64,000 nt of DNA. Source: Stenogyne calaminthoides (taxonomy: Eukaryota > Streptophyta > Magnoliopsida > Lamiales > Lamiaceae). Where the stretch lies: NCBI GenBank assembly GCA_037126765.1, contig JBBCBC010000027.1, forward strand, positions 5,790,406 to 5,854,405. The letters run 5' to 3'. Of this stretch, positions 43,907-54,888 are shown one piece after another (positions within the stretch are counted from its first letter, which is position 1; the number at the start of each line of letters is the position of its first letter). A program made the position numbers and the translations under genes. The notes under the pieces are model-generated. The model had not been told where the DNA came from, did no database searches, and saw only the letters and a program-made list of their open reading frames with translations.

Positions 43907-45618
43907 TGTTGGGAAAATAGGAGTGCCCGGAACTATTCGAGATGATTTTAAATATATATTTAAATTAATCAATTAATTACTAGCATGAATTAATCCTAAA
44001 TCAATTCAACATAATAATTAATAAGCGAATAAACAACATGCGTACACGTAATCCACGTAAATCATAATCATGCGGAATCTAGGAGTTACGAGCCTCTTGT
44101 AGAGACAACTGATGAGACGATGGATCAACCCAAAGAGCCTTCCCAACTATGTCCCAAGTCCACGAACGCAATTCGGTGGGAGGATTCTCACGAACGATTT
44201 TAATAAGGGAGAAAACCAAAAATATTTTGCCACCACCTTTGTGGATTTCTAATATTTCCAACACATGGAATTGCAGTTGTGAATGAAAAATTCATCCCCT
44301 ATATATAGGGAAGGGGTGGCCGATTTTTTTTAGGAAAAAATAAGGGGAAAAATCTTTTTCTTGATCTTCAAGAAATCTTGAATATATCTCCTATATTCTT
44401 TTCTCCTTAATTAAATTTTTCCATAAAAATCTTATTCCCCTTTTATCCCAAATTTTCAAAAATTACAAGGAAGAAGGAGTCAAGATTTGACTTCTTGGAT
44501 TTATGGCATAATTATGTATTCCAAGAATACTTATCTCTTTCCATAAAATCTTTTCAAGAAAATCAAGAAAATCTTTCTCTTCCTTATTCCTACAAATTTT
44601 GAAAATTACAAAAATATTAGGCAAGAATATTTTCTTCTCTCTTTCATTAATTGGGCTTTATTTTGGGCTATTTGAGGGGCCTTTAGGAGAATTAAGATTG
44701 GACCTCCAATGGACTATGAATCTATAATATTGGGCCAAATATTATTCAAAGTCCATTAATAATAATTTATTCCACTATAAATTTAATATTGAACTATTCA
44801 TCTTAACCCATATTACGACTTTACTATAATATGGCTCCCGGTCATTATTTCCCGTGTTTAAGATTATTTTAGTCCATTAATTAATTAAGCCACTGAACAA
44901 GCTTTATATTAATTAATATCTTTATCCTTGGAGTAAAGACAACTCAACATTATTATCCATACCGGAAATAAATTTCCACTTGCAAGATTTGGTATGATAA
45001 AGGTTCTGAGCCCACCAAGGGGACAAATCAAACAAGACGTACATGCACACGATTCTCCATATTAAATGTCAGCGATCGTCATGTAATTAATAATATTGCC
45101 CAAGATATAAGGTATCGAATCGCAATGACTCTCTTCCTATCATAAGTCAAAGCAATAGTTATTAATTTCACATGATCCTATTTAAGGGACGGATATTAAG
45201 AAATAACACACCACTGAGGTCTAATTCTTGTATATTCAAGCATCAAAAATTTATCCTCCTCAGAGGTCCTATTCAAATAAGATCCAAATGCACTAGTATA
45301 ATTTCTTGGTCAAGACAAGCCAATCTCGAGCCTTATACATCAACCTTTAAATGATGGTTTGTTCATTTCCATCTAGGTTGTGAATTTGTACTTAATTACG
45401 GTATGAGTCATTAATTTGATCTTCTGTGATCTGGTATCACCAAATTAACTACAACGTAATACGTACTGACTTATTAAACGAGTTTGCAATAAATATATAT
45501 AATATTCATTTATATTTAAATGCAACAGTGATTGATAATTTTATTTCAGTAAATAAATAAGAAAATTAGGTTTTTGTTATACAAAGTAAAAGCATACTTT
45601 TCAATTATAACCCCAACA
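43907..45618 (-). repeat. 5' LTR of the nearly intact Copia
   Basis: This is 1712 bp, TGTTGGGAAAATAGG...CCCCAACA, the partner of 36318-38345. The minus-strand palindromic TATA-like CCCTATATATAGGGG lies at about 44297-44311. A few clustered 1-3 base changes lie at 45230-45420. Confidence 0.92.
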
Positions 45619-46112
45619 AATTGGCTAGCTAGGAGAAAGGGTTGCAAATATGAGTATAGGCGTACAAAGGCGAGCCAATTCGGGTATTAAGGGCTAACAA
45701 TCACAGCAGAGAAGAGTCAGAATGTGAATTTGGGTACAAGGCATGAAGTTGGCGTGAAAGGCAAGGCGGCAAGTGACAAGAGAAAGTGTCATACTTTAAT
45801 CATCATCAAAGATATTGTCTCATATTTCATTTGTTACAACAAGATACACAAGATTATCAAGAATTTCCTAGATTTACTTTTTTTTTTTGCGGTTATTTTC
45901 TTTTATTTTTGAATATCTTATAGATTTGGTTTGATCTGGTCCTTTAGGATAGATTTTTGGTCCTTTTCCTCTTTAAATAGGTTGAGGACTTTTTTTTTTT
46001 TATGAATCAATTGGCAACTTTGTCAAAACTCAATCGATCTCCTGTCAGTCTGCGCTGGGGCGACGATTAATTGCTTTTATTTTTGTTTGGAGATTGCAGT
46101 TCTCATCAGACG
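45619..46112. other. Unassigned sequence, possible gypsy 3'/LTR debris
   Basis: The + strand has ctctttaaataggttgagg and a following gaatcaattggcaactttg, which resemble the promoter-to-end portion of chromovirus LTRs. It could be the far end of the gypsy fragment at 35728-36317. No coding motif supports this, and the left border does not continue the gypsy protease frame. Confidence 0.3.
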
Positions 46113-46262
46113 GGATTTAAATCAAAATGGTCCCGTAACTTTGCACCTTTATTGAAAATGTCCCGTATATATCACATGTTTCAATTTAGTCCCGTATGTT
46201 TTCAATTTGTACCGATTTAGTCCCAAATCGTCGTTTTATGATAAATTCCCGATTGAAATTAG
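46113..46262. repeat. MITE-like repeat fragment (family also at 56590-56915, inverted)
   Basis: gggatttaaatcaaaatggtcccgtaac...accttta.tgaaaa and cgtcgttttatgat resemble the reverse complement of 56600-56915, which reads gggatttaaactaaatttgtcccataa from its right end. Both carry the cgtcgtttta motif common in plant non-autonomous DNA elements. Confidence 0.45.
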
Positions 46263-46289
46263 GTGCTTTTATTTTATACAATTCAGGTG

Positions 46290-46480
46290 CTTAGTTAATA
46301 TCTTCAAATATACCAACCAAGGTAAGATAATAATACTAAATCACTTTTAAAATAAAAACTAGAACAGAGGAGAAAACTATGTTCCTGAGTTTGAACATTA
46401 AAACAATTTTTTCAATAGCACGAAGGCAGGTTTAAGCACTGAAGAGTGGGATTGCTAGAAAACAAATTATGTGAAATCAT
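46290..46480 (-). pseudogene. Small importin-alpha exon/intron fragment (second copy)
   Basis: The segment ctagaacagaggagaaaac...cctgagtttgaacatta...aacaaattatgtgaaatcata aligns over about 150 bp with 57030-57160, part of the importin-alpha relic. On the minus strand it encodes NVQTQ, fitting the VQTQ of the ARM repeats, next to a splice-donor-like position. A short upstream stretch (cttagttaatatcttcaaatataccaaccaagg) also resembles 55720-55749. It is a fragment only. Confidence 0.5.
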
Positions 46481-46524
46481 AGCAAATCTAAAAGACAGAA
46501 TTACAGTAACAATTGATAATGGGG

Positions 46525-46780
46525 ATAATTTTTTTTAGGACAATAACTTAGGGAGGGTTGTGTTTTAAGGACAATAATTTTATGGGTTTTGAAATACAGG
46601 ACAATTTGTTTTTGGACAATCAAACTCAAATAAACCCAAATCTCATGTGGAATTTCAGCCTGTTTTGGGCTTATTTGGACTCGATTGTCCTACATTTATA
46701 GATTTTAAAACATATTGTCCTAATTTACATATTTTAAAACATTTTTTCCTACATTTCTAAGTCCTTAATTTTATTAATTA
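46525..46780. repeat. Palindromic MITE-like element, copy A
   Basis: The arms ttttaggacaataacttagggagggttgtgttttaagg and, inverted, ccttaa...tgtcctaatttac face each other across about 240 bp. The same arm sequences occur at 48735-49085. No coding capacity. Confidence 0.65.
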
Positions 46781-47330
46781 TAATAATTGAAAAGTCTTGG
46801 ACGTGAGATTTTTAGATAATCATTGAAATTATATAATTATATATAAATATATATATGATTTTAGATATTAATATAAAAAATTATACAAGTGACATATGAC
46901 CGCCTCGATCACCTGCTGTAGCAAGATTATTGACCAATTTCAATTTTGGGATCATAATCAAAAGTCAATACTTATGGTTACCTGCTACAGTAGGTAAATT
47001 GACAAATTTACAACACCAAAATCAAAAGAGTTTTTAGACTGCACAAAAATTTAGTCCCTATTGAATATATTAATCCAGGATTTCGTCTCAAGGGGAACGG
47101 AAATTTTCTATTGGGTAAGGGCGGCGAAATTTTAAAATCCCAACTTTCACTTGGTAGGTATTGAAAATAAGAACACGAATAACGATGGTTAGCAAAAGTT
47201 TGCTAAGGAATAAGTATTATTGATATCAATAAAACAATCCAGTTCGTCCAAATAAATACTAACGCAAGAAAATAAAAAGAAAAAAATATCCTAATAACTA
47301 GATATGCTAAATCTATGGATAATAAAATAT
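46781..47330. other. AT-rich sequence, no gene seen
   Basis: It contains short repeats (acctgctgtagcaagat and acctgctacagtagg) and resembles, loosely, the upstream flank of the second response-regulator copy (50040-50110). No ORF or RNA gene is supported. Confidence 0.4.
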
Positions 47331-47527
47331 AAATGAAAACTGATAAACATAAAGACTTGGTAAAACCGGGACAATCTTGCCAATCTTCTTGCCAACCGCC
47401 AATTTACAAACTCTCGCCATTCACCCCTTCTTATTGGGCTTGGGCCTGGGCCATCACCTCGAGTCTTGCTCGCCTAGCCCGATTGTACGTGTTTTTTAGC
47501 CCCACAACAAGTTCATTTTTTCTCTCT

Positions 47528-47539
47528 CATAAATATCCC
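47528..47539 (+). promoter_or_regulatory. TATA box of response-regulator copy 1
   Basis: cataaatatccc lies 103-114 bases before the ATG at 47642. The equivalent tataaatatccc is kept at 50240 before the second copy. Both sit in a shared leader (cacaagg.aga...caaacaaact). Confidence 0.6.
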
Positions 47540-47641
47540 ACAAGGGAAGAAGTACGTATCTCAAACAAACTCCGTATATCTCTGAACTACTCTTCATCTC
47601 TCTTTTTTCTCTTTCTACCGCCAAATCAGTCTCTTGCAAAT

Positions 47642-48185
47642 ATGATGGCGGGAGGATTTTCTACAGCGGGTCTTTCGGTTCTTATTGTCGACGGCGATAC
47701 TTCCTGTCTGAAGAATCTTGAAACCATTCTTAAGGGATACCATTACCAAGGTCCTATTTTCGCCGCCCGCCTTACTTCGTTTTTGTTATTGCATTTGATT
47801 TTAATGATATCATTCGTTAAATTTGAAGAAACATTTTTTTTGCATTTAGAACTGTTAAAATTATTTTCGCATTCATATGATCTGCACGGGGACGCAATTT
47901 TTTTTTTTTTTTTAATATTTGTATCTGGTCTGAACAAAAATCCTGCATCCGGCCCGTTGTTGTAATTGATTTGAGTGAATTTTATTTTTTACTAATCAAT
48001 AGGTAACTAACGGGGGATTAGTTTGTGTGTTTCAGTAAAGACGTCTACTTCTGCGCATGAGGCGGCTAATATGCTGAAAAACGAGAGATTTGAGATGGTG
48101 ATAAGTGATGTGAACATGAGGGACATCACCGATGGATTCCTGTTTATTAGACATGTCGCTTTCAACACCAAGATTCCAGTAATAA
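47642..48185 (+). pseudogene. Two-component response regulator receiver domain (type-B ARR-like), exons 1-2
   Basis: Exon 1 (47642-47750) encodes MMAGGFSTAGLSVLIVDGDT and SCLKNLETILKGYHYQ, and exon 2 (48036-48185) VKTSTSAHEAANMLKNERF, then EMVISDVNMRDITDGFLFIR and HVAFNTKIPVI. The intron is phase 1 with GT (47751) and TTTCAG (48035). Exon 2 ends ATAA|GTGAGT, a good donor. The layout fits receiver domains of type-B ARRs, which take phosphate on the Asp in ISDV. That Asp is present. The N-terminal acidic pair is altered (VDGD instead of VDDD). No exon 3 with the conserved Lys, nor a Myb-like domain, is recognisable downstream, so this is either truncated or continues unseen. It may be transcribed, as promoter and splice sites look sound. 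Confidence 0.72.
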
Positions 48186-48734
48186 GTGAGTTTTACTTAT
48201 TGTCTTCTCCTCTATCATATTATGTTTTCTTTTGTCACTATGTGTTGTGAAATTAATTTGGTTTTTTCAAAAAATTCTTAGATATTTTTTTAGTCATTTT
48301 TATACGAAAAGAGCTCCATCTTATCATCGTACTAAGTTATCCGTTTTCATCAGCATTAAGGAAAAAATCGTAAGTTGCATAATATATGTTTTTTCAAATC
48401 ACGTTTTCATCAGCATTAAATTATTTAATATGGTTTATTCTCCCCAGCACCCAAACACGTTTGGTGGCAGTGATCCAAATCATGGTGGTAGTGATCCAGC
48501 TTACTCTTATCCCAAGAATGATTCAGACTCATAAACCTTTTAATTTTATTCGTTTGAGAGGTTATGAACAAATTTTAACATTTGTGATATTTTTAGAGTT
48601 TTTGTGGTTTAATAATTTTATTTCATTTTGAAATTGGTCTGATTGTTTTGATTTTTTTATTTTGGTCTTATAAGTTTTATTAAATAATGGTCTCCTCCAT
48701 TCGACTAAATGCCAACAAAAATGGTTGGAAGAGT
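48186..48734. other. Intron-like AT-rich sequence after exon 2
   Basis: An acceptor-like ttctccccag (48442-48451) is followed by a short frame encoding HPNTFGGSDPNHGGSDPAYS and a stop at 48532. From exon 2 phase 1 it would read into a stop after a few codons, so I do not call it an exon. The phrase cgttttcatcagcattaa is repeated 60 bp apart (48342, 48402). Confidence 0.35.
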
Positions 48735-49086
48735 GTTGGGGAAAATATTTTTGTAGGACAGTAACTTAAGGGGATTGGGTTTTAAGGATATTAATTTTAT
48801 GGACTTGAAAATGTAGGAAAATATATTTTGAAATATGTAAATATAGAACAATATGTTTTAAAAATTGTAAATGTAGGACAATCGAGCACGAATAAACCAA
48901 ATTGGTCTGAAATGTCATGTGAGATATGGGCTTATTCCGTCTCGATTGTCATATATTTACAGATTTTAAAATATATTGTCCTATATATATTTACATATTG
49001 CAAAACATATTGTCCAACATTTCCAAATCCGTAAAATTAAAACACAATCCTCCAAAGTTATTGTCCTAAAAAAATATTATTCCCAA
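48733..49086. repeat. Palindromic foldback MITE, copy B
   Basis: The left arm ttggggaaaatatttttgtaggacagtaacttaagg pairs with the right arm ending ccaaagttattgtcctaaaaaaatattattcccaa, and the pairing continues inward for more than 100 bp per arm. Possible flanking duplication gagt(g/a). It is the same family as 46525-46780 and as a left-arm remnant at 50735-50770. Confidence 0.78.
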
Positions 49087-50079
49087 GAGTATTCATCTGC
49101 ATAGCAATTAAATGATCGTCTTTCATTTTTTATTATTCTTTACGGCTACAAAGAAAAATACAATCAGGGTAGTTTATTTACCTTGAATTGAATGAAACAT
49201 GTACAATGGCGAATATTTAAACAGGCTTTATCCGGCAAAACCCTTCATTATCATCGTATTTTATTATTTCAAATATATGTAAATTTTAATTATTAATATC
49301 AGTTCATATTTTAAATTTATTACGAAAGGGAAATAAAATTATTAATTTATTCATAATCCTTAGCATTAGTATTCGACAAAAATCATATCATACGATCTCA
49401 TGCATGAAACAGGATAAAACTTAACAGTGATTAAAAATATAAAGCATTTTCTAAACAGTGATTGTTTTTGTTCATAACAGTGATAGTTTTTATACATAAC
49501 AGTGAGAGTTTTTGTATGTAACAATGATACTTAAATAATCGAGTTCATAGCATGAATCAGGTCTATACAAGTTTTTGTCAAATGTTAAAGCTCCAATGTC
49601 CAACTTATACACTGTCTCACTGTGAAACAGTCTCATGCAAAAGTGTGTCTTAGTATTTTACTTGAAATTTTTATATAATCATTAATTTTATATATCTATG
49701 ATATTGGATATTGATATCTTTTACATAATTATTAAGATATATTATTGTACGCTTATCTCTATATATCTATTAAATATAAATATTAAATTTTAAAAAAAAT
49801 GACACATAAACATGATAGTAAATGAATAAATATATAGAATGATAATTTTTTTTCTCAAAATCTAAAAAAAAAAAAGGATGTGTGAGAGGTTATTTTAGAA
49901 CAAAAACAAATAAATCAAAATACAAAGTTTTGACCCGATAAATCGGTCCGATCCACTTTGTGTTTTAATATTCGGGTTGTTTTTAAATCCAATCCAAAAT
50001 TATTAGAATTATAAAAGTTCAGGTGGCATATCGATATAAAAAAAAATAAAATTACACATGTGACCAATTTCAAAACTTT
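49087..50079. other. AT-rich intergenic sequence, no gene seen
   Basis: No coding or structural signal. A short internal repeat (cagtgat.gtttttgt...cataacagtga) occurs at 49455-49530. Confidence 0.4.
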
Positions 50080-50239
50080 TGAAAACTTATACCAAAATTA
50101 AAAAGTCAAAACAAATGATACAAAATTACAACAAAAAACTTGTAATAGCCGGTAAGAAAACACCCCCTGGTATTGAAAACTTTAATAGCCGGGTAAGATT
50201 CAAAAGTAGAAAGCCCAACAAACAACTTCATTTTTCTTT

Positions 50240-50251
50240 TATAAATATCCC
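50240..50251 (+). promoter_or_regulatory. TATA box of response-regulator copy 2
   Basis: tataaatatccc lies 84-95 bases before the ATG at 50335, in sequence homologous to the promoter of copy 1. The duplication therefore included the promoter. Confidence 0.55.
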
Positions 50252-50400
50252 CACAAGGCAGAAAGTTCGTATCTTTCAAACAAACTACTTTTCTCTCGCC
50301 CCAATCATGATGGCGGGTTTCAGTCTCTGCAAATATGATGGCGGGTCTTTCGGTTCTTATTGTCGACGGCGATAGTTCCTATCTGAAGAATCTTGAAACT

Positions 50401-50640
50401 ATTCTTAAGAAATACAATTCCAATTGATTTGTAAGAATGAACTTTCTTGGAAAATATTCTTGAATTAAAGAGATTCTTAAGAAATACAATTGCAACTGAT
50501 TTGAATGAATGAATGAATTTTCTTGGAAAATAGTCTTGAAACAGATTCTTAAGAAATACAATTGCACTTCATTTGAGTGAATCATTTTTTTTTTCGGAAA
50601 ATATTCTTGAAACAGATTCTTAAGAAATACAATTACGAGT
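50401..50640. repeat. 72-bp tandem repeat seeded by the exon 1 end
   Basis: The core attcttaagaaatacaatt occurs at 50401, 50473, 50545 and 50616, spacings 72, 72 and 71. The first core is coding (TILKKYN), so the repeat grew from exon sequence. Units share tttcttggaaaatattcttg. Confidence 0.9.
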
Positions 50641-50770
50641 TCAACCCCTCCTACTAACGCAGTCAGAGTTTATTTTTCTTTTGGCTGCATGTGTAACTTA
50701 TAATCCTGTTTTGCAAGTCTAGGTCTTGGAAATAATGTTTTTTTAGAACAGTAGCTTACGGCGTTGTGTT

Positions 50771-53700
50771 ACGAATAATGTTGCCTACATGTTACGAATA
50801 CTGTTGGAACTGATTTGAATGAAAAAATAAATTGAAATATTTTTGAAAAGGGTCGTGGATTAATCCCTTGCACTCGAGTTTATTTTTCTTTCATAGACTC
50901 TCCTGTGAAATTTATTCATACTATAAAATTGATTTTATTACATATATCATTATAAAAAAATAATGCATTACCTATGAAATTTTTCAATATTTTTTTAATA
51001 TGCTTAAGAAATTTCCAACTAAAATAATTCCGTTAGTAAGGCTTGGCTATAACTTGTCTACAAAATTTTCTAATATAATTGCATTTGGAAATGTAAATTG
51101 CCTAGGAAATTATTTGTGTGGTAAGCTTACCTATGAAAATTACAAATGTGTAGGTATATTGCTTGTAGGTAATTTGTTTACCCAGCGAATTATTTATATA
51201 TGTATTTTTTTTCAAAGATTATTCTAAAGATTGGTAAGAAAATCCTAGGCAATTCTCCCTTTTTAAGGATCAAATTATTTTTCGTAGGCAATTCTTCATT
51301 TTCTTGTAGTTTATAAACTGAAATCATTACTCATATAAAATAACACCTATAGCATTTAATGCTATGATATCAGTTAGAAACGTAATAGTTTATAAGCATG
51401 ATGGTATCAATTGATAAGTGTTACTATAATATTAGTTTATAAGTGTAATTGTATATATTTCATACTACTAACCATGTTGTAAATGATTTGAAAAAAAAAA
51501 TCTCAGTAAAGACGTCTACTTTTTCGCATGAGGCAGCATATGAGTAAGTTGCAGAAATGGTCCCATGTGAAATTTCCCTCATGAAAATAATTATTTTTTT
51601 TAACAAAAATGGTCCATAGGATTTTACAAGCAAAAACTAAAAGAATTTTTTGGACCAAATTTTGTTTTTTTGAATATTCTATAAAGACCAAAATTGTTAA
51701 ATAAAAATCGAATGGGACAATTTCTGCATAAAAAAAGACTAGAAAAGAACGTAAAACTAAAACTGCAAAGAAAAAAATTTACATGAGACCACTTCTGCAG
51801 TTTACCCAAAGGCTAATATGCTACGAATAATGTTGCCTACATGTTACGAATACTGTTGGAACTGATTTGAATGAAAAAATAAATCGAAATATTTTTGAAA
51901 AGGGTCGTGGATTAATCCCTTGCACTCGAGTTTATTTTTCTTTCATAGACTCTCCTGTGAAATTTATTCATACTATAAAATTGATTTTATTACATATATC
52001 ATTATAAAAAAATAATGCATTACCTACGAAATTTTTCAATATTTTTTTAATATGCTTAAGAAATTTCCAACTAAAATAATTCCGTTAGTAAGGCTTGGCT
52101 ATAACTTGTCTACAAAATTTTCTAATATAATTGCATTTGGAAATGTAAATTGCCTAGGAAATTATTTGTGTGGGTAAGCTTACCTATGAAAATTACAAAT
52201 GTGTAGGTATATTGCTTGTAGGTAATTTTTTTACCCAGCGAATTATTTATATATGTATTTTTTTTCAAAGATTATTCTAAAGATTGGTAAGAAAATCCTA
52301 GGCAATTCTCCCTTTTTAAGGATCAAATTATTTTTCGTAGGCAATTCTTCATTTTCTTGTAGTTTATAAACTGAAATCATTACTCATATAAAATAACACC
52401 TATAGCATTTAATGCTATGATATCGATTAAAACGTAATAGTTTATAAGCATGATGGTATCAATTGATAAGTGTTACTATAATATTAGTTTATAAGTGTAA
52501 TTGTATATATTTCATACTACTAACCATGTTGTAAATGATTTGAAAAAAAAAAAAAAATCTCAGTAAAGACGCGTCTACTTTTTAGCATGAGGCAAATATG
52601 AGTAAGTTCTTGAAATGGTCCCATGTGAAATTTCCTCATGAAAATAATTATTTTTTTTAACAAAAATGGTCCATAGGATTTTACAAGCAAAAACTAAAAG
52701 AATTTTTTGGACCAAATTTTTTTTTTGAATATTCTATAAAGACCAAAATTGTTAAATAAAAATCGAATGGGACAATTTCTGCATAAAAAAAGACTAGAAA
52801 AGAACGTAAAACTAAAACTGCAAAGAAAAAAATTTACATGAGACCACTTCTGCAGTTTACCCAAAGGCTAATATGCTACGAATAATGTTGCCTACATGTT
52901 ACGAATACTGTTGGAACTGATTTGAATGAAAAAATAAATCGAAATATTTTTGAAAAGGGTCGTGGATTAATCCCTTGCACTCGAGTTTATTTTTCTTTCA
53001 TAGACTCTCCTGTGAAATTTATTCATACTATAAAATTGATTTTATTACATATATCATTATAAAAAAATAATGCATTACCTACGAAATTTTTCAATATTTT
53101 TTTAATATGCTTAAGAAATTTCCAACTAAAATAATTCCGTTAGTAAGGCTTGGCTATAACTTGTCTACAAAATTTTCTAATATAATTGCATTTGGAAATG
53201 TAAATTGCCTAGGAAATTATTTGTGTGGGTAAGCTTACCTATGAAAATTACAAATGTGTAGGTATATTGCTTGTAGGTAATTTTTTTACCCAGCGAATTA
53301 TTTATATATGTATTTTTTTTCAAAGATTATTCTAAAGATTGGTAAGAAAATCCTAGGCAATTCTCCCTTTTTAAGGATCAAATTATTTTTCGTAGGCAAT
53401 TCTTCATTTTCTTGTAGTTTATAAACTGAAATCATTACTCATATAAAATAACACCTATAGCATTTAATGCTATGATATCAGTTAGAAACGTAATAGTTTA
53501 TAAGCATGATGGTATCAATTGATAAGTGTTACTATAATATTAGTTTATAAGTGTAATTGTATATATTTCATACTACTAACCATGTTGTAAATGATTTGAA
53601 AAAAAAAATCTCAGTAAAGACGTCTACTTTTGCGCATGAGGCAGCATATGAGTAAGTTGCAGAAATGGTCCCATGTGAAATTTCCCTCATGAAAATAATT

Positions 53701-53931
53701 ATTTTTTTTAACAAAAATGGTCCATAGGATTTTACAAGCAAAAACTAAAAGAATTTTTTGGACCAAATTTTTTTTTTTTTGAATATTCTATAAAGACCAA
53801 AATTGTTAAATAAAAAAATCGAATGGGACAAATTTCTGCATAAAAAAGACTAGAAAAGAACGTAAAACTAAAAAATCAAAAAAAAAATTTACATGAGACC
53901 ACTTCTGCAGTTTACCCAAAGGCTAATATGC
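50771..53931. repeat. Three tandem 1.05-kb units
   Basis: The start motif acgaataatgttgcctacat recurs at 50771, 51823 and 52878 (spacings 1052 and 1055). Units are almost identical over their length and include the AT-rich intron, the 5' part of exon 2 and a stem-loop element. Copy-specific changes are poly-A/T length differences and a few substitutions (acgtctac versus acgcgtctac). Very high identity suggests recent amplification, or requires an assembly check. Confidence 0.93.
53649..53921. repeat. Stem-loop MITE inside exon 2 (third of three array copies)
   Basis: The ends gagtaagttgcagaaatggt and, inverted, gggtaaactgcagaagtggt form terminal inverted repeats of about 30 bp, with weaker pairing inside. 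It separates gaggca from ggctaatatgct, which are adjacent in exon 2 of copy 1 (gaggcggctaatatgct). Other copies lie at about 51540-51810 and 52600-52865. Confidence 0.72.
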
Positions 53932-54037
53932 TTACAAGGAAAAACATGGTGATAAGTGATGTGAACATGAGTGACATCAACGATGAATTCTTGTTTATTA
54001 CACATGTCGCTTTCAACTCCGAGATTCCAATAATAAC

Positions 54038-54388
54038 TGAGTTTATTGTCTTCTTCTCTACATACACGTATATATAATATTACACAAATTTTTCTGCATT
54101 TAAACTTGTTCATAATGTAAAAGCTGATACCAAGATATTATAAATTAATATTATTGCTCTTATAAATTAATACCAATAATATTTAATATTATAATCTTAG
54201 TTTATAAATGTAATGATATTAGTTGTAAAAATTTCATACTACAAAACAAGTTTCATTAGAGACCTACTCATCATATTCTATTTCAGATTATTATATAAAT
54301 TAAGTTTTCTTAAAAAAAAAAATCCTTTTTATCCCAAAATAACCCCATTTTATGGGAAAATGATTTTCTAGAAAAATAACTTTAGGAC
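54038..54388. other. AT-rich sequence before the gap
   Basis: Resembles intron 2 of the response-regulator copies for a short way (ctgagttta.ttgtcttct), then no signal. The last bases (agaaaaataactttaggac) recall the arm of the palindromic MITE family. Confidence 0.35.
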
Positions 54389-54888
54389 NNNNNNNNNNNN
54401 NNNNNNNNNNNNNNNNNNNNNNNNNNNNNNNNNNNNNNNNNNNNNNNNNNNNNNNNNNNNNNNNNNNNNNNNNNNNNNNNNNNNNNNNNNNNNNNNNNNN
54501 NNNNNNNNNNNNNNNNNNNNNNNNNNNNNNNNNNNNNNNNNNNNNNNNNNNNNNNNNNNNNNNNNNNNNNNNNNNNNNNNNNNNNNNNNNNNNNNNNNNN
54601 NNNNNNNNNNNNNNNNNNNNNNNNNNNNNNNNNNNNNNNNNNNNNNNNNNNNNNNNNNNNNNNNNNNNNNNNNNNNNNNNNNNNNNNNNNNNNNNNNNNN
54701 NNNNNNNNNNNNNNNNNNNNNNNNNNNNNNNNNNNNNNNNNNNNNNNNNNNNNNNNNNNNNNNNNNNNNNNNNNNNNNNNNNNNNNNNNNNNNNNNNNNN
54801 NNNNNNNNNNNNNNNNNNNNNNNNNNNNNNNNNNNNNNNNNNNNNNNNNNNNNNNNNNNNNNNNNNNNNNNNNNNNNNNNNNNNNNNN
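54389..54888. other. Assembly gap, exactly 500 N
   Basis: A run of 500 N, the round size usual for a scaffold gap of unknown length. The relationship of the two sides is therefore not proven by sequence. Confidence 0.98.

Larger units (their letters stand above)
36318..45618 (-). mobile_element. Nearly intact Angela-like Copia retrotransposon
   Basis: Minus orientation: 5' LTR 43907-45618, primer site, leader with GC-rich island, gag-pol 42398-38457, polypurine tract, 3' LTR 36318-38345. It is related to but distinct from the nested element at 11034-34792. Flanks do not give a duplication (left ggtgg, right aattg), so one side was probably rearranged after insertion. Gag-pol has only two stops and no frameshift. 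Confidence 0.9.
50335..54037 (+). pseudogene. Disrupted second copy of the response-regulator receiver gene
   Basis: Exon 1 restarts at 50335 (MMAGLSVLIVDGDSSYLKNL, then ETILKKYNSN) and runs into a stop, because the CAAG|GT donor of copy 1 is gone and its 3' end has been amplified. Exon 2's first part (tctcagTAAAGACGTCTACTT) appears three times (about 51505, 52558, 53608), each followed by a stem-loop element. Its second part (MVISDVNMSDIND...FNSEIPII) occurs once at 53945-54037, with the following GTGAGT donor changed to CTGAGT. Between lie three 1.05-kb tandem units. The gene cannot be expressed as a receiver domain. Confidence 0.75.

Noticed and set aside
48430..48534. Third exon of the response-regulator gene after ttctccccag
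   Set aside because: Joined in the correct phase to exon 2 it hits a stop after a few codons, and the other frame's peptide does not resemble a receiver domain.
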